A DNA stretch of 64,000 nt, from positions 2,604,001 through 2,668,000 of the forward strand of contig NZ_CP159833.1 in assembly GCF_047730175.1 (NCBI RefSeq), in the 5' to 3' direction. The stretch's first letter is position 1. Each line of letters starts with the position of its first letter. Below the pieces are notes generated by a model. The model was given only the letters and a program-made list of their open reading frames with translations, did no database searches and had not been told where the DNA came from. Source of the DNA: Marifrigoribacter sp047730175. GTDB taxonomy: Bacteria > Bacteroidota > Bacteroidia > Flavobacteriales > Flavobacteriaceae. The translations under genes were made by a program, and so were the position numbers. Positions 52,755 to 60,161 of this stretch are shown one piece after another.

Positions 52755-53132
52755 CTAATTAGAATCAGCACTTAGTATTGTTACTTTTTCATCACAGTTT
52801 TCAACTGAAATTTTCAGCTCTTTTTCTGAAACAGTTCCTTCAATTACATATATTTTACAAGAATCTAGTTCTGTATTACTTTCAGAAAATAACACATTCC
52901 CATTTGCTAATAGAATTGAAATAGCTGAAGTATCTAATTGCTGCTTTTTCAAATACTGTATTGTTTCATCAGAAAATACTCGTTCTTTATTACGCATATT
53001 TTTTAATGTTCTTGCATTGGGAAAATAACTGTATTCACATGATGCCCCTTTACCACTCAAAAAGAAAAACAATAGGAGTAGACCGATAATAAAGCCTCCA
53101 GAGTAGAAGCCTAAACGTTTAATAAATTTCAA
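52755..53132 (-). CDS. Membrane-anchored protein of unknown function (DUF4258-like)
   Basis: 125 residues: an N-terminal membrane anchor (about 7-26) and a small domain with 'CEYSYFPNARTLKNMRNKE' and C-terminal 'DSCKIYVIEGTVSEKELKISVENCDE'. I recall this pattern as a DUF4258-type protein next to alanine dehydrogenase in flavobacteria, but am not certain. The start codon is a TTG at 53132; upstream in frame there is only a stop. It begins 11 bases after ald, across the TTAATAGA repeat. Confidence 0.65.
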   Translation of the reverse strand: MKFIKRLGFYSGGFIIGLLLLFFFLSGKGASCEYSYFPNARTLKNMRNKERVFSDETIQYLKKQQLDTSAISILLANGNVLFSESNTELDSCKIYVIEGTVSEKELKISVENCDEKVTILSADSN

Positions 53133-53134
53133 TT

Positions 53135-53164
53135 TTAATAGATTAATAGATTAATAGATTAATA
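53135..53164. repeat. Octanucleotide tandem repeat at the 3' end of ald
   Basis: Nearly four copies of TTAATAGA lie at 53135-53164. They supply the last seven or so codons of alanine dehydrogenase (NLLIY), its stop codon and the spacer to the next gene. Eight is not a multiple of three, so unit gain or loss would shift the frame at the very end of the protein. Confidence 0.9.
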
Positions 53165-54342
53165 TCACTGTATGGCATATCAAACCAATCTGCAACTGCC
53201 TTATTGGTTAGAATTCCGCGGTAAAAATACAACCCATTTCTTAAACCACTATCAAAACGTATCGCATTTTCTACACCTCCACATTCAGCAATATTTAATA
53301 AATAGGGAGTAAAGATGTTACTGATTGATATTGAGGCAGTTTTAGGGTATCGGGCTGGTATATTTGGAACTCCATAATGAATTACACCATGTTTAAGTCG
53401 TGTAGGATTATCATGACTTGTAGTTTCAGTAGTTTCAAAACAACCTCCCATATCGACACTTACATCAATAATTACAGCTCCGTTTTTCATATTTTCAACC
53501 ATCCCTTCTGTTACTAAAATTGGAGATCGATGAGAACCTCTTACTGCGCCTATGGCAACATCACACCTTCGTAAGGCTTTCATTAAGTACTTAGGTTGTA
53601 TCGTTGAAGTGAAAAATGTAGTTCCTAAGTTCGCTTGAATTTTACGTAATCGTGTTAATGAATGATCAAAGACTTTTACATTGGCTCCTAATCCAAGGGC
53701 AGAACGAGTCGCAAATTCACCAACAGCTCCAGCACCAATAATAACTACTTCGGCAGGGGGAACCCCACTAATATTACCAAACAATAAGCCATTCCCATCT
53801 TTAGCATTTACCATTAACTCAGCAGCAATTAAAACTGAGGCAGTACCTGCAATTTCACTTAATGCTTTGACAGCTGGGTAGCTATTATCTTCATCTTTTA
53901 TAAATTCGAAAGCAAGTGCTGTAATTTTCTTTTTAGCAAGTGCTTCAAAATAGGGTTTTTGTCGAGTTTTAAGTTGTAGAGCAGAAATTAAAACTGTTTT
54001 AGGTTTTATTAGCTTAATTTCTTCTAGGGTAGGAGGTTCTACTTTTAATAAAATGGGGCATTCAAAAACTTTTTTAGTGTCGTTAGTTATTTCGGCTCCA
54101 GCTTCACTATACGCTCTGTCTGTAAACCCCGCCTCAATACCAGCGCCTTCTTCTATTAATACTTTATGACCATTAGCTACAATTGCATTTACTGCATCTG
54201 GCGTAAGGCAAATCCGTTTTTCTTGAAAATGTGTTTCTTTTGCAATACCAATATATAGTGCGTCTTTTTTTCTTGCTATTTCTAAAGTTTCTTCCTGGGG
54301 TAAAAGCTGCGCTCTAGTAAATGGGGAAGTTGGTTTTGTCAT
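53143..54342 (-). CDS. ald: Alanine dehydrogenase
   Basis: 399 residues of the AlaDH/PNT family, which converts L-alanine to pyruvate and ammonia with NAD. The N-terminal half has GIAKETHFQEKRICLTPDAV and the conserved Lys in ILLKVEPP; the NAD-binding site is VIIGAGAVGEFATRSALGLGA. The catalytic histidine of classical AlaDH is in a region here reading LISALQLKTRQKPYF, where the usual 'LHLA' His is replaced by Gln, so this is the diverged Bacteroidota form and the activity should be treated as likely, not certain. It is followed by a DUF4258-like gene and ends in an octanucleotide repeat. Confidence 0.85.
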   Translation of the reverse strand: MTKPTSPFTRAQLLPQEETLEIARKKDALYIGIAKETHFQEKRICLTPDAVNAIVANGHKVLIEEGAGIEAGFTDRAYSEAGAEITNDTKKVFECPILLKVEPPTLEEIKLIKPKTVLISALQLKTRQKPYFEALAKKKITALAFEFIKDEDNSYPAVKALSEIAGTASVLIAAELMVNAKDGNGLLFGNISGVPPAEVVIIGAGAVGEFATRSALGLGANVKVFDHSLTRLRKIQANLGTTFFTSTIQPKYLMKALRRCDVAIGAVRGSHRSPILVTEGMVENMKNGAVIIDVSVDMGGCFETTETTSHDNPTRLKHGVIHYGVPNIPARYPKTASISISNIFTPYLLNIAECGGVENAIRFDSGLRNGLYFYRGILTNKAVADWFDMPYSDINLLIY

Positions 54343-54415
54343 TGGTTAAAAGATATATGACCAATTTACGTAATTATTTTAAGAATTTTAAAAAGAAACT
54401 TTAAACAAAAAGGAA

Positions 54416-55063
54416 TTAATTTGAATTCCATTCCTTTATTATATTAATATTTCTATTTAATTGAAAAACATCTACTGGATAATAATAAAGTGTATCTCTT
54501 TTGAGAATCTTTGATTGAATTGAATTTAGTTTTTTTTTATGAATTTTAAATTTGAATTTATTTTTATTGATCTTAAATAAAACATTATTAATGAATTCGG
54601 AACAATACAATTTAGTTGAATCTAGTGAAAAAGATTTATCAAAAACAATAGGTAATGATTCATATCTTTTTATTTCAGTAATTAGATCTATTCTTTCTGA
54701 ATTTCTTAAATGATTTATTTCCCAAACACTAGCATGTTTTATATTTTCTTCAGAATCATTAAAAAAAGTAATAAAATCAGAAGCTCTAAAATCTTTTTTT
54801 TCTTTGTCTACCGAATTTATTACATGGTAAATTTTCCATTTATTATTGATAAAAACAGCAATTCCGACATGTGATGCTTTTTTATATTTAATATTAAAAT
54901 TACTTGCCAGGTATCCTTCTTTTGTATTAGTTCCTCTAAACACTAAATACACTTTTTGGGTATTTAGTAAACTATCATTTATTATGTCAAGAACTGGGCT
55001 TTTAGAGGTGCATGATAAATTAGTAGTAATTAATAATACTATTAAAGCTCTAATTTGCATCAT
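54416..55063 (-). CDS. YiiX-like permuted papain-fold lipoprotein
   Basis: 215 residues from the ATG at 55063, giving a lipoprotein signal MMQIRALIVLLITTNLSC; the frame upstream starts at a non-ATG codon inside the preceding gene. The permuted NlpC/P60 (YiiX/YebB) fold is indicated by the His in KKASHVGIAVF and the Cys in TKLYCSEFINN, the likely catalytic pair. Family members are thought to be amidases or peptidases acting on lipids or cell-wall peptides. It is the last gene of a three-gene minus-strand set with the beta-barrel and the Gly/Cys lipoprotein genes; its start is five bases from the beta-barrel stop. Confidence 0.7.
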   Translation of the reverse strand: MMQIRALIVLLITTNLSCTSKSPVLDIINDSLLNTQKVYLVFRGTNTKEGYLASNFNIKYKKASHVGIAVFINNKWKIYHVINSVDKEKKDFRASDFITFFNDSEENIKHASVWEINHLRNSERIDLITEIKRYESLPIVFDKSFSLDSTKLYCSEFINNVLFKINKNKFKFKIHKKKLNSIQSKILKRDTLYYYPVDVFQLNRNINIIKEWNSN

Positions 55064-55067
55064 ATAT

Positions 55068-55688
55068 TTATTTACGAATTCCAAAACCTAACTGTAAAGC
55101 ATATAGCTCATTAATTTTAAAATTAGGCTTAGAATTTTTATTAAATTGAATTATATCACCTTTTGTATTAAAACTTAATCTAAAAAAAAACTTTTCGTTA
55201 ATTATTTGTTGTATACCTATAGTTGCCTGAAGCCCAATACTTCCTCCTAATTTATTTTCTTTGTCATTTTTATTAATACGTTCTATTTCAACAACCGATT
55301 TAAATAAATAACTTCCATAAACACCAGCCTCAAAGTAGGGCATAAAATCAGATATAGTACTTGTATTATACCTTAAATTAAAAGGTATAATAATTAAATC
55401 ATTAGTTAAATGTGATTGATTTCCTTCAATATCTATGAAATCTGTATTGATTTTTAAAATTCCAATTCCTGGAACAATTGAAAACCTCTTTGAAATAAGA
55501 ACCTCTTTTGACAAAACTCCTTCAACTATAGTTGCATTCGTTTTAAAGTTATCTTTTAAAGTTATTGTGGAAAACCCTAAAGAGCTATTAAATTCAATAA
55601 ATCCATTAGAGTCAAAACTACCTTCTGTTACTTCTTGTGTGTAAGATATAAAAGGAATAAATAATAAAAATAAATGTATAATTTTCAT
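55068..55688 (-). CDS. Outer-membrane beta-barrel protein
   Basis: 206 residues. Signal peptide (MKIIHLFLLFIPFISYT-Q), then about eight alternating strands and the typical terminal aromatic strand ALQLGFGIRK. It fits the outer-membrane beta-barrel group (PF13568-like) of Bacteroidota. No substrate is indicated. It is in the middle of the three-gene envelope set (63-base gap to the lipoprotein gene upstream). Confidence 0.65.
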   Translation of the reverse strand: MKIIHLFLLFIPFISYTQEVTEGSFDSNGFIEFNSSLGFSTITLKDNFKTNATIVEGVLSKEVLISKRFSIVPGIGILKINTDFIDIEGNQSHLTNDLIIIPFNLRYNTSTISDFMPYFEAGVYGSYLFKSVVEIERINKNDKENKLGGSIGLQATIGIQQIINEKFFFRLSFNTKGDIIQFNKNSKPNFKINELYALQLGFGIRK

Positions 55689-55751
55689 ATTAAATGATTT
55701 TAAATAAATATCAGGTTTAATACATTTGTATTAAACCTGACTGATTAATTT

Positions 55752-56342
55752 TTACTGTTTTCCTCCCCAGCAACCTATTATTGCTCCAATTATATGGCAA
55801 ATAGGGGTACAAATAAAGCCTCCTATGATTATTCCAATAAAGGCACCTACACCACAACCAAATCTATTCTCAGATTCTATAACGAATGTGTTTGCAAACT
55901 GGATAATCTCTTTTTCAGATATGTCTAGTTCAGAAAAACCAGGAACTGTATTTAGGTTTTCTATCCAATTTCCTTTTGAAATTGCGTCTAAAGTTTGTTT
56001 TGTTACTTCATCTATAGGATATTGATCTAAAAAAGACATTAAACCTTCTTCAGTAGCAATACCATAATGTTCTATTAACTGATTAACATCTTCAACATTA
56101 GCAATACCTGGATCATAACCAAGTAAACTAGCATAATAATCGAGAGTTTCTTGATCGATATCCTCAATGGGGTTTCTTGATTTACTTAATTCATCCTGAA
56201 TTAATAATGCATCGTCTATAAGATGATTAACTTCTGTTTTAAAATCTGCTGTATCATTTTTAACTGTATTGCTTTCATGGGAACATGAAATAATTGTTGG
56301 TAATAATGTTAATGAAATAAAAAAGTATGCGATTGTTTTCAT
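55752..56342 (-). CDS. Lipoprotein with Gly/Cys-rich hydrophobic C-terminal tail
   Basis: 196 residues, no family recognised. Lipoprotein signal ending TIISC (Cys20). The middle (about 25-155) is acidic and helical. The last 36 residues are strikingly hydrophobic with glycine-zipper spacing and four cysteines (Cys163, 178, 182, 191), containing GAFIGIIIGGFIC and ending IIGCWGGKQ. That resembles membrane-inserting or bacteriocin-like tails more than an ordinary membrane anchor. It is the first gene of the set divergent from the TPR-AraC regulator, behind the repeat region. Confidence 0.6.
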   Translation of the reverse strand: MKTIAYFFISLTLLPTIISCSHESNTVKNDTADFKTEVNHLIDDALLIQDELSKSRNPIEDIDQETLDYYASLLGYDPGIANVEDVNQLIEHYGIATEEGLMSFLDQYPIDEVTKQTLDAISKGNWIENLNTVPGFSELDISEKEIIQFANTFVIESENRFGCGVGAFIGIIIGGFICTPICHIIGAIIGCWGGKQ

Positions 56343-56521
56343 AATAATTATTTTTAAATACCTACTCTTAGTTAAGCTTTTCGGTTTCCGCTTTTTTCAT
56401 TGTAATGCAAATCATTTTAAATCTATTTTGAGATCTTCTTTTAACTCTACACTAGTGTATTGTCCAGCTGGTTTTTATAGATTTTAATTTTTATGACAAA
56501 CATTTTGATATATATCATTTG

Positions 56522-56605
56522 GTAAATATATGCTAAGTAAAAGCCTTAAAACAAGTCGAGTATATGATGATTCATGAAAACCGACTCTATATTCATGAAT
56601 GCCGA
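56522..56605 (+). repeat. 84-base direct repeat, copy A
   Basis: Identical at about 73 of 84 positions (hand count) to copy B at 56948. It contains TTCATGAA at 56571-56578 and 56592-56599, each followed after three bases by CGA. The two elements are 21 bases apart. Confidence 0.85.
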
Positions 56606-56947
56606 TAACAAAATGTAAATACCAAATAAGGATGATCATAATCATAGTGTTGAATAAGCATAAACTAAAATCATTGTTTTATCTTATGAAATAGAGTTGG
56701 AGGAAATGGATTATTAAAATGTGTTTTATTTAAATTCTTGATTTGATGCCAAATAAAGTTATTATTTGAAAACCCTTTTTTAAAAACATTCTCCTTTTAG
56801 GAAATTTGTCAAGTTTGTGAACAATAATAAAAAACCAGCTTAAAACGAATTCCCTTTTAACTCCCCAGTTAATAATAGGTGAAATGTCCAGCTGGCTTTA
56901 ATAATGAATAATTTTTAGATAACATCAAATTATGACAGAAATCATGA

Positions 56948-57031
56948 GTAAATATATGCTAAGTAAAAGCTTAAAAACAAGTAGAGTATACGATGATTCA
57001 TGAATTACGACTCGAAATTCATGAATATCGA
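56948..57031 (+). repeat. 84-base direct repeat, copy B
   Basis: Second copy, 426 bases downstream of copy A in the same orientation, 115 bases before the regulator ATG. TTCATGAA at 56997-57004 and 57018-57025, each followed after three bases by CGA, again 21 bases apart. Confidence 0.85.
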
Positions 57032-57145
57032 CAAAAAGGTTGAACTGCAATAAATAGCCAATTTAGAGATTAATAAAATACAGGAAAAACCCCCTTTCTC
57101 AAGGAGTTAAATTTTTATAACTTGCTATTAATAATATGATTATAT

Positions 57146-58864
57146 ATGCGATTTATTTGGTTTGTATTTTTATTGACTTATTCCATTTCTGCTCAGGAGT
57201 TTTCTGCTGAAGCATTAAGTAAAATGGAAGATGAAGCTTTATTGACTTTGTTTAATAATGTAGAATTTGATTCCATTAGAGCTGAAAAAGTGGCTAGAAC
57301 CTATTTAAATAGGGCTAGAAAAGAACAAGACACCATTAAAATGGCGAGAGGCTATGATCGATTGGCTAGAATTTTCCATCCTCAAAAAAACATACAGTTT
57401 GCTGATAGTATCATTTATTTAACCCATAATATCAAGAATATTACTTATCCTGGAATTGGATATATTTTAAAGGCGACTGAATATTATCTAGAAGGAGAAT
57501 TAGAATTTGCGTTTAATAATTATATAAAAGCTTATAAAATAGCTGTTAAGAATAACAACATTGCTCATCAAGTTTACTTATCTGATGTGTTAATTTACAT
57601 TAAAATATTTTGGGGTAACAAAAGAGCGGCTTTAGTATTACAAAAAAAAAGACATAAATTAATTACTGAAATTGATTATTATGATGAGTTGAAGAAGTCA
57701 AGAAGAAAAGGTGCCGATATTAATTTGAATGATTTATACTTAGAGAATGAATTGTATTCTATTTCAAATTTTGTTCTTTGTTATATAGAACTAAAGTTAT
57801 TGGATTCTGCACAGTACTATTTAGATATTGGGTATAAAAAAATAAAAAAGTATAATGGTACACCCAACGTAAAATATAAATATGAAATTATTTTTCCAAC
57901 AAGTCATGCTGAAATAAATTACTATAAGAAAAACTATAGAGCTTCGCTTGATACAATTAATGATTTACTTTCTAGTTTTAAATTGGAGACCATAGGAGGC
58001 AATAAACACTTTAAGAGCATTTATTTGTTTAAAGGCCTAAACCTTTATGAGTTAAATAATAAAAAAGAAGGAGTAACGTATTTACTAAAAGCAGATTCTA
58101 TATTAAATAAAAATAAATCTTCTTTAGTACCTTATCATAGAATGATTTATGAGAAATTACTTGACTATTATACTAATGAAAATATTGATTTAAATAAAAG
58201 ACTTAAATGCTTAAATAAACTAATTGAAGTTGATAGTATTATAATAAAAAATTATCAATTTTTTGAACCTACTTTGATAAAAGAATTTGAAAACCCAGAA
58301 TTATTTAAGGAAAAAGAAAAAATAATTGAAGAATTAAAATTTGATAATATAAAATCTAAAAGTATTATTTGGATTGTTTTAGGGGTATTAAGCACCTGTA
58401 TACTAATACTTATTCTTTATTATAAAAGACAGCAAACGTATAAAGTTCGGCATAAAGAGTTAATGCATTTAGTAAATAAGGCTAAAAGTATAAGTCAATT
58501 AAAAGTTCCTAGAGATATTTTTAATGATATTCTAGATAAGTTAGAAACTTTTGAGCGGAAGAAAGGCTATTTAAAGAGTGATATTACTATTAATCAACTT
58601 GCTAAAACATTTGGCACCAACCATAAATATTTATCAAAAGTGATAAATATTGAAAAAGATAATAATTTCAGTCAGTATTTAAATGACTTAAGGATAACAT
58701 ATGCTTTTACAGAATTGCAAATGAATGATAAATTGAGGAGCTTTACGATTGTAGCTATTGCAAAAGAAAATGGTTTTAAAAATGCAGAGTCATTTTCGAA
58801 GGCTTTTTATAAAAAATATAAAATCAAGCCTTCTTTTTATCTAAAACAATTGAGTAGGGGCTAA
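57146..58864 (+). CDS. Membrane-spanning TPR-AraC one-component regulator
   Basis: 572 residues. Signal/anchor at the N-terminus (to about residue 17, SISA-Q), a TPR-like helical sensor region in the periplasm (about 20-400), one membrane helix (about 405-425, IVLGVLSTCILILILYY), and a cytoplasmic AraC-type DNA-binding domain (about 470-572) with two helix-turn-helices: ITINQLAKTFGTNHKYLSKVINIEK and FTIVAIAKENGFKNAESFSKAFYKKY. This architecture is common in flavobacteria and thought to sense an extracytoplasmic signal. The repeats upstream have the 21-bp spacing of AraC-type sites, so it may control itself and the divergent genes. Confidence 0.85.
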   Translation: MRFIWFVFLLTYSISAQEFSAEALSKMEDEALLTLFNNVEFDSIRAEKVARTYLNRARKEQDTIKMARGYDRLARIFHPQKNIQFADSIIYLTHNIKNITYPGIGYILKATEYYLEGELEFAFNNYIKAYKIAVKNNNIAHQVYLSDVLIYIKIFWGNKRAALVLQKKRHKLITEIDYYDELKKSRRKGADINLNDLYLENELYSISNFVLCYIELKLLDSAQYYLDIGYKKIKKYNGTPNVKYKYEIIFPTSHAEINYYKKNYRASLDTINDLLSSFKLETIGGNKHFKSIYLFKGLNLYELNNKKEGVTYLLKADSILNKNKSSLVPYHRMIYEKLLDYYTNENIDLNKRLKCLNKLIEVDSIIIKNYQFFEPTLIKEFENPELFKEKEKIIEELKFDNIKSKSIIWIVLGVLSTCILILILYYKRQQTYKVRHKELMHLVNKAKSISQLKVPRDIFNDILDKLETFERKKGYLKSDITINQLAKTFGTNHKYLSKVINIEKDNNFSQYLNDLRITYAFTELQMNDKLRSFTIVAIAKENGFKNAESFSKAFYKKYKIKPSFYLKQLSRG

Positions 58865-58865
58865 T

Positions 58866-59393
58866 CTATCTAAATAAATCTTTGATTTGTTGCCAAAGTG
58901 TTCTTTTTTGACCCAATTCTTCTTCGAATGCTTTAAGATCATCTCCACGTACTTTATCAAATAATTTAGCACGAATCACATAAACAGAAGGGATGATTAC
59001 CATCATTAATGGGACTACATAATAAAATGAAAGTGAATCTAAATCATTACTTTCATTTAAAACGCCCCAGAGCTGAAAAGAATACATAGCAATAGGAACT
59101 AAAATAATCCAATGCCACCAATGTTTACAGGTAAAAAACCAAAGTAATAATAAATAAAGTGGAATAGCTTTTCCTGAAAAATACCATGCAAATGAATACC
59201 AAGAAGGAAAACTTGTTTCTAAAGTAAACAAGAAAGTTTCCCAGATTTTTAACTCTGGGAAACTTTCGTATAAATAAAATAAGTATGGACTAATTGCTAT
59301 TAAAAGAACAATGACGCCACCTATTACTAAGGATTTTTTATCCGTTTTGTAATGGTTTTTGGTTTTTGTCAATTTGTTGTTCTGTTTGTCCAT
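58866..59393 (-). CDS. Multi-pass membrane protein of unknown function
   Basis: 175 residues from the ATG at 59393; the longer frame to 59447 begins with TTG and is not supported. Four predicted membrane segments (about 20-40, 63-84, 90-110, 125-145) and a charged C-terminal tail 'DDLKAFEEELGQKRTLWQQIKDLFR'. No family recognised. The start overlaps the 3' end of the small lipoprotein gene by 56 bases in another frame, so the two are probably coupled. Confidence 0.65.
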   Translation of the reverse strand: MDKQNNKLTKTKNHYKTDKKSLVIGGVIVLLIAISPYLFYLYESFPELKIWETFLFTLETSFPSWYSFAWYFSGKAIPLYLLLLWFFTCKHWWHWIILVPIAMYSFQLWGVLNESNDLDSLSFYYVVPLMMVIIPSVYVIRAKLFDKVRGDDLKAFEEELGQKRTLWQQIKDLFR

Positions 59394-59475
59394 CTTCAAC
59401 GTTTTCAGGTGTACAAGAAATAAATAATGTAGATCCAAAAATTGCAACGATAAATAAATACTTTGTAAGTTTCAT
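59338..59475 (-). CDS. Small 45-residue lipoprotein
   Basis: ATG at 59475 to TAA at 59338, 45 codons. The product MKLTKYLFIVAIFGSTLFIS-C is a textbook lipoprotein signal with lipobox, followed by a short polar tail (CTPENVEDGQTEQQIDKN). Similar short lipoproteins are common in flavobacteria and are often missed. A good promoter lies at 59504-59536. It overlaps the downstream membrane-protein gene by 56 bases, and the frames differ. Confidence 0.7.
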   Translation of the reverse strand: MKLTKYLFIVAIFGSTLFISCTPENVEDGQTEQQIDKNQKPLQNG

Positions 59476-59503
59476 AATGTTATATTTTGTGAGGTTAATA
59501 GTA

Positions 59504-59536
59504 CAAACCTATACAAGAAAAACACAAGTATATCAA
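59504..59536 (-). promoter_or_regulatory. Promoter for the small lipoprotein gene
   Basis: On the minus strand TAGGTTTG (59504-59511) fits the -7 box, with TTG at 59534-59536 as -33 after 22 bases. It predicts a leader of about 20 bases before the ATG at 59475. Confidence 0.5.
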
Positions 59537-59652
59537 TTATCTTGGGCGTATATTAGTAAGTTTTGTTTTTCACAAAATTTCACCTATTAAATTTGTATGA
59601 TTTTCATTAATAATTTAATAGGAAAAATAACATGTATGTTTATCGTAACAAT

Positions 59653-60066
59653 CTAATTCATTGGCTTTATCATTATTGTTCTACTTCCGTTTTTATTATT
59701 AGTTAGTTTAATATTAGTGCTTTTCTCAGGCAATAAGTTTTCAATTTTCTCTGGCCATTCTATTAAATTCCAGAAACCTGAATAAAAATATTCTTCTATC
59801 CCTATGTCATATGCTTCCTCTTTATTTTCTATTCTGTAAAAATCAAAGTGAAATAATTTTCCTTCATTTAATTTATACTCATTTACTATTGAAAATGTTG
59901 GACTACTCATTACCTCATTAACTCCTAATTGCTTTGCAATTTCTTTAATTAGAGTCGTCTTACCGGTTCCCATTTCACCATAAAATAATACAATTTTTGT
60001 TTTAATTTCAGATAAAACCTTCATTGCTATTTCAGGGATTTGATCCTTCGTAAACGTGTACTCCAT
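59653..60066 (-). CDS. tsaE: tRNA threonylcarbamoyladenosine biosynthesis ATPase TsaE
   Basis: 137 residues from the ATG at 60066; the TTG at 60084 is rejected. P-loop FYGEMGTGKTTLIKEIA, followed by SSPTFSIVNEYKL and the Walker B-like FHFDFYRIE and the LIEWPEKIE block, all typical of TsaE/YjeE. The protein works with TsaB and TsaD in making t6A at position 37 of ANN-decoding tRNAs. It lies downstream of porX on the same strand (95-base gap). Confidence 0.93.
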   Translation of the reverse strand: MEYTFTKDQIPEIAMKVLSEIKTKIVLFYGEMGTGKTTLIKEIAKQLGVNEVMSSPTFSIVNEYKLNEGKLFHFDFYRIENKEEAYDIGIEEYFYSGFWNLIEWPEKIENLLPEKSTNIKLTNNKNGSRTIMIKPMN

Positions 60067-60161
60067 AGTAATTTTAAAAAACAAATGTAACTTATTTCTA
60101 CGATTATTAACAAAAAGTATCGACTATTCACACCTTACAAGGATTATTCCTACAATATTTA

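Larger units (their letters stand above)
56343..57145. other. 803-base regulatory intergenic region with direct repeats
   Basis: No gene is seen on either strand. The region holds two 84-base direct repeats (56522-56605 and 56948-57031), each preceded by TGTCCAGCTGG (56461-56471; 56885-56895) and CTTTTAACTC (56438-56447; 56854-56863). Four TTCATGAA-N3-CGA elements lie inside the repeats. It separates the envelope gene set from the divergent TPR-AraC regulator. Confidence 0.7.

Noticed and set aside
54416..58864. Genomic island with mobile-element boundaries
   Set aside because: The region looks accessory, but no integrase, transposase, tRNA target or flanking direct repeat of att type is seen. 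The 84-base repeats flank no gene and fit regulatory sites better.
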